NCBI RefSeq assembly: GCF_000982415.1
Contig: NZ_LANI01000003.1
Coordinates: 372,001 to 436,000, forward strand
Direction of reading: 5' to 3'
From: Kiloniella litopenaei
GTDB lineage: Bacteria; Pseudomonadota; Alphaproteobacteria; Kiloniellales; Kiloniellaceae
DNA length: 64,000 nt
Shown piece after piece: positions 19,401-28,022 of the stretch. Each line of letters starts with the position of its first letter. The stretch's first letter is position 1. Made by a program: the position numbers and the translations under genes. A model generated the notes under the pieces. It did no database searches. It was not told where the DNA came from and worked only from the letters and a program-made list of their open reading frames with translations.

Positions 19401-21037
19401 CTATCAATCGGCGGATTTGTTACCTGGCTAAAGTTCTGGCGAAAGAAGTGGTGCATTGGTCGCACATTATCGGACAAGACTGCCAAGGGAGTATCATCCC
19501 CCATTGACCCCATAGCCTCTTTCGCCGTTTCGACCATTGGATGCAGAATAAGCTCCATATCTTCGATGGTCAGCCCAAAATCCAACTGGCGTCGACGCAG
19601 TTCGTCTTTTGAAAGAGGCTCTCGGCTGTACTTGTGCCTCTTAACCAGATCATCGATCACAAGAATGTTTTTCAGCCAATCCCCATAGGGCTGTTGGGCG
19701 GCCAAACGATCCTTGATTTCTTTATCTTTGTAAATTTTACCTTCTTCAAAGTTGACCGCAATCATTTGCCCGGGACCAAGCCGCCCCTTCTCGATGACCC
19801 GTTCAACATCAATATGCACCATACCGGTTTCTGATCCGGCAAAAAGCAGACCATCACGGGTGATGGCATACCGCATCGGACGTAAGCCATTCCGGTCAGT
19901 TCCGGCCAATGCCCATGGCCCGGAAAATCCGCACACCGCGGCAGGACCGTCCCAAGGTTCCATCACCGCGTTACAATAGGCATAAAGCTCTTTGTGATGC
20001 TGAGGCACAGCGTCGTTTTTACTCCATGATTCAGGCACAAGAAGTGTCTTGGCCATAGGAAGAGTACGATCCGACCTAATCATCAGCTCAAACACCGCAT
20101 CCAAAGCGGCAGAATCAGAACTGCCCGGCTGAATCACTGGCTTCAGGTCTTCAACATGTGACCCAAATTTCGGGTGATCAATGCGGCATTCATGAGATTT
20201 CATCCAATTGACATTCCCCCGCAGCGTATTGATTTCACCGTTATGGGCAATAACACGGAAAGGCTGGGCCAAATGCCATGTCGGAAAGGTATTGGTAGAA
20301 AAACGCTGATGGAAGATCGCAAAGCTTGAAACAAAACGCTCATCCAGCAAATCCGGGTAAAAATCAGCCAGATTTTCGGCCAGAACCATGCCCTTATAGA
20401 TGATTGAACGGCAACTGAGAGAACAGATATAGAAATCCTTGATCGAATCCCGCTCTACCGCGGCTTCGATCCGGCGCCGAATAATATAAAGATCTGTTTC
20501 AAACCGCTCGGCATCAACACCCTTGCTGTTGGCGATCATGATCTGTTCAATTTCAGGACGACTCAGGCTCGCTTTTTCTCCACAAATCGCCGTATTAACC
20601 GGAACCTGTCGCCAGCCATAAATCGAATAGCCAAAGTTCAGGATTTCACGCTCAACAATGACGCGACAACGCTCTTGTGATCCAAAATCTGTCCGTGGCA
20701 AAAAAACCATACCAATGGCAAGATCGTCATTTTTGAGATGATGTCCAAGATGCTCGATCTGTTCCTGAAAGAAGCTTTTTGGAATTTCGACGTGAATGCC
20801 GCAACCATCACCCGTCTTCCCATCAGCATCCACAGCACCACGGTGCCACACAGCCTTCAACGCCTCAACACCCGCCTCGACAACAGAACGCCGTGGTTTT
20901 CCATCGATGGCCGCGACCAAACCAACCCCACAGGACGAATGCTCATCTTCCGGATTGTACAAACCATGTTTCTGGAAATGCGCCGCCTTTTGCTCCCATT
21001 GAGCAATCGGGTTCAGAGTTTTTTCGTTATGTTCCAT
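16496..21037 (-). CDS. gltB: Glutamate synthase (NADPH), large (alpha) subunit
   Basis: 1513 aa, full length. GltB converts glutamine plus 2-oxoglutarate to two glutamates. The N-terminal Ntn amidotransferase domain has its nucleophile in SSCGVGL (Cys 36; propeptide removed). A central domain is followed by the FMN/synthase domain with TPGVTLISPPPHHDIYS and ISGNVGGTGASP. The 3Fe-4S cluster motif is CIMVRQCHSNTCPVGVC. The C-terminal beta-helix domain carries VVEGCGSNGCEYMTGG. It lies 11 bases downstream of gltD. The order gltD-gltB is the reverse of the enterobacterial one but is seen in alphaproteobacteria. A short imperfect stem-loop follows the gene near 16444-16472. Confidence 0.98.
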   Translation of the reverse strand: MEHNEKTLNPIAQWEQKAAHFQKHGLYNPEDEHSSCGVGLVAAIDGKPRRSVVEAGVEALKAVWHRGAVDADGKTGDGCGIHVEIPKSFFQEQIEHLGHHLKNDDLAIGMVFLPRTDFGSQERCRVIVEREILNFGYSIYGWRQVPVNTAICGEKASLSRPEIEQIMIANSKGVDAERFETDLYIIRRRIEAAVERDSIKDFYICSLSCRSIIYKGMVLAENLADFYPDLLDERFVSSFAIFHQRFSTNTFPTWHLAQPFRVIAHNGEINTLRGNVNWMKSHECRIDHPKFGSHVEDLKPVIQPGSSDSAALDAVFELMIRSDRTLPMAKTLLVPESWSKNDAVPQHHKELYAYCNAVMEPWDGPAAVCGFSGPWALAGTDRNGLRPMRYAITRDGLLFAGSETGMVHIDVERVIEKGRLGPGQMIAVNFEEGKIYKDKEIKDRLAAQQPYGDWLKNILVIDDLVKRHKYSREPLSKDELRRRQLDFGLTIEDMELILHPMVETAKEAMGSMGDDTPLAVLSDNVRPMHHFFRQNFSQVTNPPIDSLREKQVMSLITRIGNLGNVLDEEEGQVTILQLDSPVLTNSEFVALSKHMGRTVGVVDCTFEANGKPGALRHALRRIRREAEELVREGFEHVVLTDEAQSAERVSIPMILATGAVHTHLVEHKLRSFCSINVRSAECLDVHYFAVLIGVGATTVNAYLTEEAIADRHRRGLFGDLSFDDCMERYTKAVDDGLLKIMGKMGISVISSYRGGYNFEALGLSRTLVDEFFPGMPSRISGIGMTGLEEKALELHEKAWESDSTALPIGGFYRYRAGGEEHAWEGQLIHTMQTAVTKGSYSLFKKYTKGLESRRPINLRDLLDFKRATDGGLDVEDTESITSLRKRFITPAMSLGALSPEAHGTLNIAMNRIGAKSDSGEGGEVPERYVPHPNGDNENSAIKQVASGRFGVTAEYLNKCREIEIKVAQGAKPGEGGQLPGFKVTKLIARLRHSTPGVTLISPPPHHDIYSIEDLAQLIYDLKQINPKAKVCVKLVARSGIGTIAAGVAKAKADIILISGNVGGTGASPQTSVKFAGVPWEIGLSEVQQVLTLNGLRNNVTLRTDGGLKTGRDIVIAALLGAEEYGVGTASLVAMGCIMVRQCHSNTCPVGVCTQDDDLRAKFDGTPEKVVNLFSFIAEEVREILASLGYKTLNEIIGRTDLLKQVSRGAPHLDDLDLNPLLALADSGTSERYCTLEGRNAVPDTLDAQIIKDANPFFEVGEKMQLQYNVRNTHRAVGTRLASKITTRFGMKELQPGHITVRLRGSAGQSLGAFAVQGMKLEVFGDANDYVGKGLSGGEIVVRPLASSKLATQHNTIIGNTVLYGATAGKLFAAGQAGERFAVRNSGAQVVVEGCGSNGCEYMTGGTAVILGNVGMNFAAGMSGGMAFVYDPSGILPSRINDESVIYQRIETDHWEQVLLGLVKEHHAETQSVYTERLLNDWAQIKGDFWQVVPKEMLALLEHPVTDSAELKSA

Positions 21038-21048
21038 TTGCTCTCTCC

Positions 21049-22476
21049 TCAGGCGGCGGCAGTTTTTCTGCGCTCGATATAACTATGTATTTGTTCAGCG
21101 GCATCACGGGCATCCTTGATCGCCCAGACCACCAATGACGCACCACGCACAATATCACCCGCGGCAAAAACACCATCCAGTGCCGTCATCATGGTCGTAT
21201 TATCGACCCTTAACGTACCATAGCTGCTAACTTCCAACCCTTGCTCATTAAATAGCTGGGGCAGATTCTCCGGCGAAAACCCAAGCGCCTTGATCACCAG
21301 ATCAGCAGGAATAGCTTCGCGAGAATCAGGCACGATCTGAGGCACCTGTCGGCCCGATGAATCCGGCATCCCTAGGTGCACTTTTGACACAAGAACTTCG
21401 CGAACGTTTTCGTCACCAACGAAGGCATCCGGTGATGACAGCCACACAAACTCGACACCCTCTTCTTCAGCATTCCTCACTTCACGCTCTGAGCCCGGCA
21501 TATTTTCTTTATCGCGTCGATAAAGACATTTGACTGATTTTGCCCCCTGACGAACAGCTGTTCGGACGCAGTCCATGGCCGTATCACCACCGCCAATAAC
21601 AACAACATCCTTATCCTTCGCGTTCAAACCGTCACTCATGTGATCGGATTTCATGCCAAGATCGTTCCGGTTTGCTTCTGTCAGATAGTAAAGCGCAGGC
21701 AGAATATTACCAAGCTCGCTTCCCGGCAGACGAAGATCCCGCGCCTGATACACACCCGTTGCAATCAAAAGAGCATCATACTTGTCACGAATTTCTGCAA
21801 AAGAGGTTGAACCACCAATATCAATGCCAAGATGGAAAACTATTCCAGCGTCTTCCAACAGCTTGATCCGGCGATCAACAACATATTTTTCCAGCTTAAA
21901 CCCGGGAATACCATAGGACAGCAAACCACCGGCCCGATCATAACGATCATAAACATGAACTTGATACCCCTTGCGTCGAAGCTGCTCAGCAGCCGCAAGG
22001 CCACCCGGACCAGCACCAATTATACCAACACTTGCAGCGCGTTCGCGCACAGGCTTTACAGGTTGAACCCAACCCTTTTCCCATGCGGTATCGGTTATAT
22101 ACTTCTCTACCGCACCAATCGTAACGGTTTCATGCCCGGATTGCTGGATAACACACGACCCTTCGCACAATCTGTCTTGCGGGCAAATACGTCCACAGAT
22201 TTCTGGAAAATTATTTGTCGCCTGAGAGACTTCATAGGCTTCTTCCAAACGACCATTGGCCGTCAGCATCAACCAGTCCGGGATGTTGTTAGAGACGGGA
22301 CAATGAATTTGACAAAAGGGCACACCACATTGTGAACAACGGCTCGCCTGAATTTGCGCTGCAGCTTCCGAGAAAGAATCGTAAATTTCACGAAAATCTT
22401 CGTTCCGCTGATCCGCAGGTCTCTTTTCAGGCATCTCCCTGCCTTGCTGAACAAACTTCAGCATCTTTTCAGACAT
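21049..22476 (-). CDS. gltD: Glutamate synthase, small (beta) subunit
   Basis: 475 aa. GltD supplies electrons from NADPH through FAD and two [4Fe-4S] clusters to GltB. The N-terminal cysteines are in CSQCGVPFCQIHCP and CGRICPQDRLCEGSC. The FAD motif is IIGAGPGGLAAAEQLRRKG, the NADPH motif VVIGGGDTAMDCVRTA, and a terminal FAD-contact motif is VFAAGDIVRGASLVVWAI. ATG 22476 is preceded by AGGAGAG. It begins the gltD-gltB operon. The upstream region holds three GTCAA/TTGAC half-sites that may be regulatory. Confidence 0.97.
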   Translation of the reverse strand: MSEKMLKFVQQGREMPEKRPADQRNEDFREIYDSFSEAAAQIQASRCSQCGVPFCQIHCPVSNNIPDWLMLTANGRLEEAYEVSQATNNFPEICGRICPQDRLCEGSCVIQQSGHETVTIGAVEKYITDTAWEKGWVQPVKPVRERAASVGIIGAGPGGLAAAEQLRRKGYQVHVYDRYDRAGGLLSYGIPGFKLEKYVVDRRIKLLEDAGIVFHLGIDIGGSTSFAEIRDKYDALLIATGVYQARDLRLPGSELGNILPALYYLTEANRNDLGMKSDHMSDGLNAKDKDVVVIGGGDTAMDCVRTAVRQGAKSVKCLYRRDKENMPGSEREVRNAEEEGVEFVWLSSPDAFVGDENVREVLVSKVHLGMPDSSGRQVPQIVPDSREAIPADLVIKALGFSPENLPQLFNEQGLEVSSYGTLRVDNTTMMTALDGVFAAGDIVRGASLVVWAIKDARDAAEQIHSYIERRKTAAA

Positions 22477-22581
22477 TGTCTCTCTCCTAATCGGGCAACT
22501 ATTTTATTTTTATTTACAGAAGCTTGCTGGCTACTTCATTGGAGTCTGGGCCGCACCCGTAATTCATCGCAATGATCAATA

Positions 22582-22617
22582 GTCAATATAGGTAACTATA
22601 TTTGACCTATTTGTCAA
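22582..22617. promoter_or_regulatory. Three GTCAA/TTGAC half-sites upstream of gltD
   Basis: GTCAA at 22582-22586, TTGAC at 22602-22606 and GTCAA at 22613-22617 form two overlapping inverted repeats about 105-140 bases before the gltD start codon. They could be operator half-sites or part of the promoter: read on the minus strand the last includes a perfect TTGACA, but I find no good -10. Confidence 0.3.
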
Positions 22618-22700
22618 ATCACACGACAGAACGCAGGCCAAAAAACAAAACCTACGCCTTAACTATAAAAATATAGTTCCGATTTGAGACTAAATAACTA

Positions 22701-23630
22701 TCACTCTCTCGAATACATTTTTAAATATGTCGGCAAGACAACCTCAACATCGACAGGGGAAATATTAAACTCATCAAATCCAAGAGCTGTACTTGCAACT
22801 ACATTATCCTTCTTGAGCATCTTTAATTGATCCCGTGTCAAAGGTGGTTGAGGCAGGAGCTCCATAAAAAGAGCCTGCACATATGCAACAGGAAACGGCA
22901 AAGCAAGATAAGATCGAGAACACCCGGTATACTTTTGCAAAAGATCCAGACAATCTCGGAAAGAGAGAACCCTGGGACCGCCAAGTTCGTATATCTTCCC
23001 CCCGTATTCTTCAGGCCGCTCAACACTCCTGAAAACGGCTTCCGCCACATCACCAACATAGACAGGCTGGAACTTGGCGACACCCCCACCCACCAGCGGC
23101 AAAAAGGGACTCACAGCAGCCATGCGGGCAAAACGATTAAAAAAATCATCCTCCGGCCCAAAAACAATACTTGGCCGCAAAACACTCGCAGACGGGAAAG
23201 ACTTCAAAACAGCAGCTTCTCCCTCACCTTTACTGCGCCCATAGGCAGAGGGGGACGAAACATCTGCGCCAATTGCTGAAATTTGCACAAAAGCCGAAAC
23301 TTCATTTTTTTGCGAAATCTCGGCTAGCATGCCCGGCAAGACAGAATGCAAATTGTCGAAACGCTGCCTTCCACCTTCAAACAAAATACCGATCAGGTTA
23401 ACAACAGCGGCAGAACCCGATATTACCTGTGCCAAGGCGTCCTTATTGGTCACATCAACATAAACAGAAGTCACACTTCCGACATCACCGCAACAAGACA
23501 AAAAAGATGACTGCGTACGATCACGAACGGCGATACGTACGTGCCAACCAGCTTTTGCCAACCGCGCCACGACATACCGACCGACAAAACCTGTGCCACC
23601 GAAAACAGTTACAATCTTTGAAGAATTCAT
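22701..23630 (-). CDS. NAD(P)H-binding atypical SDR protein, complex I NDUFA9-like
   Basis: 309 aa. Rossmann motif VTVFGGTGFVGRYVVARLAKAGWHV at the N-terminus, DVTNKDAL and AVVNLIGILFEGG typical of the NDUFA9/atypical SDR group, then FVQISAIGADVSSPSAYGRSKGEGE with a Tyr-x3-Lys, and VLRPSIVFGPEDDFFNRFA. In mitochondria the homologue is a complex I accessory subunit; in alphaproteobacteria stand-alone copies are common and possibly assist complex I. Complex I genes are not in the window. Start at ATG 23630. Confidence 0.85.
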   Translation of the reverse strand: MNSSKIVTVFGGTGFVGRYVVARLAKAGWHVRIAVRDRTQSSFLSCCGDVGSVTSVYVDVTNKDALAQVISGSAAVVNLIGILFEGGRQRFDNLHSVLPGMLAEISQKNEVSAFVQISAIGADVSSPSAYGRSKGEGEAAVLKSFPSASVLRPSIVFGPEDDFFNRFARMAAVSPFLPLVGGGVAKFQPVYVGDVAEAVFRSVERPEEYGGKIYELGGPRVLSFRDCLDLLQKYTGCSRSYLALPFPVAYVQALFMELLPQPPLTRDQLKMLKKDNVVASTALGFDEFNISPVDVEVVLPTYLKMYSRE

Positions 23631-23848
23631 TTTCCACCCTTATCTGAACAGAGATTTGGTATTAGGACGACGCATTTCGCGACAGCAACAGAAACCAGCA
23701 ATCACGCTTGACAGAAGAAACTTTGCAGCGAGAATGCCGAGATTAACACAAAGTCGACGTTTTATTACTAGACTATACGTCTTATTGTCAGACCAACCAC
23801 CTTGTTACAGCCTAACCATTAGGCACAATATAGATCAGGAGCCACATT

Positions 23849-24472
23849 GTGAGCGATGTAAAAATTCACCTACACCAAACAGACCTGCCAGACGACATAG
23901 ATTTCGGCACGTCCGTGGCCGTTGATTCAGAAACCATGGGCCTCAATCTCTCCCGAGATCGTCTTTGCCTTATCCAACTCTCGGCAGGTGATGGTGTCTG
24001 CCACCTGGTCCAGTTCAAAGATGGAAACTTTGACGCCCCAAACCTGAGAGCCCTTTTCACGAATCAAGATGTTACAAAGATCTTCCACTTTGCTCGATTT
24101 GATCTGGCTGCAATCGAACGATACCTCGGCGTCACCTGTAACCCTGTCTACTGTACAAAGATTGCTTCCAAGCTGATCAGAACCTACACTGATCGCCATG
24201 GACTGAAAGAACTGTGCAAAGAGCTCTTAAGTGTCGATATTTCAAAACAGCAACAGTCCTCTGACTGGGGCTCCCCTGATTTAAGCGAAGATCAGCTTCG
24301 CTATGCAGCTTCTGACGTCCTGTATCTTCACCGTATGGTAAAAATTCTGGATGAACGACTTGCCAGAGAAGGTCGCAGCGAAATGGCAAAGGCATGCTTT
24401 GACTTTCTGCCTTGGAGAGCAAAATTGGATATTGCCGGGTGGGATGAAACAGACATTTTCGCGCATTCATGA
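23849..24472 (+). CDS. rnd: Ribonuclease D, short alphaproteobacterial form
   Basis: 207 aa DEDDy 3'-5' exoribonuclease. Exo I is AVDSETMGLN (Asp, Glu), Exo II is FHFARFDLAAIE (Asp) and Exo III is YAASDVLYLHRM (Tyr and Asp), so all catalytic residues are present. It lacks the HRDC domains of longer RNase D, which is usual for this lineage. GTG start with CAGGAG seven bases upstream. Role: tRNA 3' trimming and RNA turnover. Followed by a strong terminator. Confidence 0.9.
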   Translation: MSDVKIHLHQTDLPDDIDFGTSVAVDSETMGLNLSRDRLCLIQLSAGDGVCHLVQFKDGNFDAPNLRALFTNQDVTKIFHFARFDLAAIERYLGVTCNPVYCTKIASKLIRTYTDRHGLKELCKELLSVDISKQQQSSDWGSPDLSEDQLRYAASDVLYLHRMVKILDERLAREGRSEMAKACFDFLPWRAKLDIAGWDETDIFAHS

Positions 24473-24561
24473 ACACGCGCCATCTTGACGCCATTATTAA
24501 TGCCCATTTTACGATCTACATAGGTGACTAGGTTTTCTGACCAAGTATCCGAGCTTAAATC

Positions 24562-24590
24562 CCGGCACTTTTTTAAAGTGCCGGTTTTAC
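24562..24590 (+). terminator. Intrinsic terminator of rnd
   Basis: 10-bp perfect stem CCGGCACTTT/AAAGTGCCGG (24562-24571, 24575-24584), 3-base loop, then TTTT. Confidence 0.8.
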
Positions 24591-24609
24591 TTCACAGCAA
24601 ATAAGGTGT

Positions 24610-24638
24610 ACCAATTGTGCATGGCATGCACCATTGGT
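24610..24638. promoter_or_regulatory. 29-base near-perfect palindrome upstream of kdsD
   Basis: Arms of 14 bases (ACCAATTGTGCATG and its partner CATGCACCATTGGT) pair with one mismatch around a single central G. It lies between the rnd terminator and kdsD, 60-88 bases before the kdsD start. There is no T run, so it looks like an operator or leader hairpin rather than a terminator. The regulator is not identifiable. Confidence 0.4.
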
Positions 24639-24697
24639 GCCAGTTTGCATTTTATCCGGGATATAAATCCAGGAAATGGGATATTAAGTCTAAATAA

Positions 24698-25702
24698 ATG
24701 GCCAATGTAGTTCATAATTCCGAGCCGGACATGACAACAACACCAACCAACGCGACACAAGCAATTGAAACGGCGCGTCGGGTTCTTGATTTAGAGGCCA
24801 AGGGCCTTCAACAATTAAGCACTGAACTTAACGGCAGCTTTACCGAAGCCTTGAACATTCTGGCCAATGTGACAGGACGTGTCATTATATCCGGCATGGG
24901 GAAAAGCGGCCACATCGCCAAAAAAATTGCTGCAACACTGGCCTCAACGGGAACCCCCGCTTACTGCGTTCATCCAGGCGAAGCCAGTCACGGCGACCTC
25001 GGCATGATCACCCGCAATGACGCTGTGCTCGCCATGTCGAATTCAGGGAACACATCAGAACTAAGTGACCTGATCACCTATACAAGGCGCTTTGGCATTC
25101 CGCTTATTGCAATGACCAGCCGAAAGACTTCTACTTTGGCCGAAGCCGCAGACGTTGCCCTTATATTACCATCACTGCCTGAAGCATGCCCCCATGGTCT
25201 CGCACCGACAACGTCAACAACCATGTCCCTTGCATTGGGCGACGCACTCGCCGTTGCCCTTATGGAACAAAAGAATTTTCAGCCACAGGACTTCAAAGTA
25301 TTTCACCCCGGTGGAGCACTTGGGAATCAGCTTCTGAGAGTATCGGACATTATGCATAGTAGTGAGCTTCCCCTCTGCGCAGGAAGCACCTCTATGACAG
25401 AAACCATTCTGATCATGACGCAACGCTCTTTTGGATGTATCGGCGTTACAAATATTGATGGCCAGCTTACAGGTATTATTACTGATGGCGATTTAAGGCG
25501 GCATATGGATACGGATATATTATCAATGACGGCAGAAAGCGTTATGACGCCAGCCCCAAGAACCATTCGCCCTTCGGCTCTTGCCGCAGAAGCACTGGGG
25601 CAAATGAACGAAAGCTCAATCACAAGTCTCTTTGTCACCGAGGACGAAATGCCCGTTGGCATAATCCATATTCACGACTGCCTCCGCGCAGGAATCGCCT
25701 GA
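24698..25702 (+). CDS. kdsD: D-arabinose-5-phosphate isomerase (KpsF/GutQ family)
   Basis: 334 aa. Converts ribulose-5-phosphate to arabinose-5-phosphate, the first step to KDO for lipopolysaccharide. The SIS domain (residues about 35-200) shows VIISGMGKSGHIAKKIAATLASTGTPA, FVHPGEASHGD-like YCVHPGEASHGDLG and MSNSGNTSEL. Two CBS domains follow (DIMHSSELPLC... and ESVMTPAPRTIRP...). ATG 24698 may be replaced by the internal ATG of MTTTPTNA, 11 codons later. It heads the lptC-lptA-lptB block, linking KDO supply to LPS export. Confidence 0.93.
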   Translation: MANVVHNSEPDMTTTPTNATQAIETARRVLDLEAKGLQQLSTELNGSFTEALNILANVTGRVIISGMGKSGHIAKKIAATLASTGTPAYCVHPGEASHGDLGMITRNDAVLAMSNSGNTSELSDLITYTRRFGIPLIAMTSRKTSTLAEAADVALILPSLPEACPHGLAPTTSTTMSLALGDALAVALMEQKNFQPQDFKVFHPGGALGNQLLRVSDIMHSSELPLCAGSTSMTETILIMTQRSFGCIGVTNIDGQLTGIITDGDLRRHMDTDILSMTAESVMTPAPRTIRPSALAAEALGQMNESSITSLFVTEDEMPVGIIHIHDCLRAGIA

Positions 25703-25715
25703 GGTCTTGAACCGG

Positions 25716-26420
25716 ATGAGCTCACCTGCCAGATCCAACAAAGATAATAACTCTGCTTCCACAAACGAAACGGAACTTGCGACACCTGTAAAGCCGCCTC
25801 GTTTTTCCGGTGGCAACGCGTACAGTGTTTTTGTCAGTATCGCGAAAGTAACGCTCCCCTTCTTTGCTGTTGTCCTGATTCTTCTGGTTGTTGTCTGGCC
25901 TCAATTGGAAGAACAAGTCATTACCGAAGGAACCGCTATTGGTAACAGCATTCTGGAATCAAGTACTCCAGACACATTAAGTGCCCTGAATCCCAAGTAT
26001 CTGGGACTTGATGAGAAGAATCAGCCCTACACAATTATTGCCGACCTTGCGGAACAATCCAGTGAACGTGAAAACGAAATTTTCCTAACTCTCCCCAAGG
26101 CAGATATCACACTTGAAGACGGCACATGGCTTGCCCTTTCGGCACAAACAGGCTTGTATGACAGGGATGCAAAATATCTGAATCTGAACGGACAGGTAAA
26201 CATTTTTCAGGACCAAGGCTTTGAGATCGTAACTGAAGAAGCAATGTTTGACGCAAAAGCAGGATCTGCTTATGGGCAGCTACCAGTGCAAGGCCACGGG
26301 CCAGCTGGCACAATAAATGCCGAGGGCTTTATCATCACGGATCGTGGCAAACGCATAACCTTTACAGGCAAAAGCAAGCTGATCATCCTTCCTGGGGCTC
26401 AGGAGGCCCTGAAACAATGA
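25716..26420 (+). CDS. lptC: LPS export ABC transporter periplasmic protein LptC
   Basis: About 234 aa. One N-terminal transmembrane anchor (VTLPFFAVVLILLVVVWP) is followed by the periplasmic OstA/LptC-like beta domain (ALNPKYLGLDEKNQPYTIIAD, LNLNGQVNIF, VQGHGPAGTINAEGF). LptC receives LPS from LptBFG and passes it to LptA. ATG 25716 is preferred over TTG 25707 because a GAGG lies 11 bases upstream. The stop overlaps the lptA start (ATGA). Confidence 0.88.
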   Translation: MSSPARSNKDNNSASTNETELATPVKPPRFSGGNAYSVFVSIAKVTLPFFAVVLILLVVVWPQLEEQVITEGTAIGNSILESSTPDTLSALNPKYLGLDEKNQPYTIIADLAEQSSERENEIFLTLPKADITLEDGTWLALSAQTGLYDRDAKYLNLNGQVNIFQDQGFEIVTEEAMFDAKAGSAYGQLPVQGHGPAGTINAEGFIITDRGKRITFTGKSKLIILPGAQEALKQ

Positions 26421-27229
26421 CCCGTTTATTCGCAATTCTGGCTTTGGTTTTCAGCATAGCAACAACACAAAGCAAGCTCGCATTAAGTCAAGGCCTGACA
26501 GAAGGCTTGGGCGAAAGCAACGTTCCCCTTGAAATTAATGCCGACGAAGGTATTGAATGGCGCAGAGATCTGAATCAATACGTCGCAAGCGGAAATGCCC
26601 GTGCTGCGCAGGGTGAGCTTGAAGTTTTTGGCGATCAACTCATTGCACATTACCGCGAAGGCGCTGAAGGTGGAACCGAAATCTACCGCGTCGATGCTGT
26701 TGGAAACGTTAAAATTGTTTCTCCAGGCGAAACAGCTTATGGCGACAACGGTGTTTATGACATAGACAAACAGGTAATGGTTCTTACCGGACAAAACCTG
26801 CGCATGGTCAGTGGCGCAGACACTATTACAGCCCGTGACAGCCTTGAATACTGGGAAGCAAAACAGCTTGCCGTAGCCCGTGGCAATGCAATTGCCGTTC
26901 GCGAAGATAAACGCGTCCATGGCAACGTCCTAACAGCTCACTTCGTTCGCGATGCCGATAACCAGCTAGAGATAGAGCGTATTGACGCACATGGCGATGT
27001 TCGGGTTGCAACTAAAACAGAGTATGCTACTGGTGATAAAGGCATATATTTTGTTAAACGAGAACTTGCCAATCTCATCGGAAATGTAAAAATCACACAG
27101 GGTGAAAACCAAATGAATGGGGATGAAGCACAGTTCAATCTGGCAACCGGTGTCAGTAAGCTTGTCAGCAAAAGCGGTAAACCTGTTCAAGGCCTCATTC
27201 TGCCATCCAGTAAAAAGAAAAAACCATGA
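26417..27229 (+). CDS. lptA: LPS transport periplasmic protein LptA
   Basis: 270 aa. Signal peptide ([21 protein letters not shown]) and an OstA/LptA repeat domain: [66 protein letters not shown]. The protein polymerises into the periplasmic LPS bridge. It overlaps lptC by four bases upstream and lptB by four bases downstream, so the three are translationally coupled. Confidence 0.9.
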   Translation: MTRLFAILALVFSIATTQSKLALSQGLTEGLGESNVPLEINADEGIEWRRDLNQYVASGNARAAQGELEVFGDQLIAHYREGAEGGTEIYRVDAVGNVKIVSPGETAYGDNGVYDIDKQVMVLTGQNLRMVSGADTITARDSLEYWEAKQLAVARGNAIAVREDKRVHGNVLTAHFVRDADNQLEIERIDAHGDVRVATKTEYATGDKGIYFVKRELANLIGNVKITQGENQMNGDEAQFNLATGVSKLVSKSGKPVQGLILPSSKKKKP

Positions 27230-28011
27230 CCGAAAAGCACCCCCCTGCCCAGACAGAAAGCGGCACCAAACCATCACTTGTCGCTGACAATCAGGGCCTG
27301 ATGGCAACCAATATTGGCAAAAGCTTCAAAAAACGCCCGGTTCTTCGTGCTGTGACCATGCGCGTTCAACGGGGTGAAGTTGTTGGTCTTCTTGGCCCAA
27401 ACGGTGCTGGTAAAACCACAAGCTTCTATATTATCACAGGCTTGCTTTCCCCTGATTCAGGCTGGGTTACCCTGGACAATCAAGACATTACCGACCTTCC
27501 TATGTACCGTAGATCGCGCATGGGCATTGGCTATCTTCCACAAGAAGCTTCTATTTTCAGGGGCCTGACCGTTGAGCAAAATATTCGCGGCGTGCTTGAA
27601 GTTGTTGAATCGGTCCGCAGCAAGAGAGAAGCAAAACTGGACAGTCTGCTTGCTGAATTTTCAATCACCCATCTGCGGAATACACCTGCAATCGCCTTGT
27701 CTGGTGGTGAGAGAAGACGTGTCGAGATCGCCCGTGCCCTTGCTTCTGATCCGAGTTTTATTTTGCTGGATGAACCACTCGCTGGTATTGATCCGATTGC
27801 TGTCGGTGACATCCGCGATCTGGTTATGCACCTCAAAGATCGTGGTATCGGGGTTTTGATCACAGACCACAATGTTCGAGAAACCCTTGATATTGTTGAT
27901 AGAGCTTACATTATTCACGATGGCATGGTGCTGATGGAAGGCACGCCGAGTGAAATTGTAAATAATGATGATGTGCGTCGCGTTTACCTAGGAGAAAGGT
28001 TTAGCCTTTAA
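27226..28011 (+). CDS. lptB: LPS export ABC transporter ATP-binding protein LptB
   Basis: 261 aa ABC ATPase. Walker [11 protein letters not shown]-loop [12 protein letters not shown], signature [15 protein letters not shown], Walker [14 protein letters not shown] and switch His in [10 protein letters not shown], all typical of LptB. It powers LPS extraction with LptFG, which are not in the window. Followed 12 bases later by rpoN, the classical lptB-rpoN junction. Confidence 0.96.
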   Translation: MTEKHPPAQTESGTKPSLVADNQGLMATNIGKSFKKRPVLRAVTMRVQRGEVVGLLGPNGAGKTTSFYIITGLLSPDSGWVTLDNQDITDLPMYRRSRMGIGYLPQEASIFRGLTVEQNIRGVLEVVESVRSKREAKLDSLLAEFSITHLRNTPAIALSGGERRRVEIARALASDPSFILLDEPLAGIDPIAVGDIRDLVMHLKDRGIGVLITDHNVRETLDIVDRAYIIHDGMVLMEGTPSEIVNNDDVRRVYLGERFSL

Positions 28012-28022
28012 GGGTTATACCT

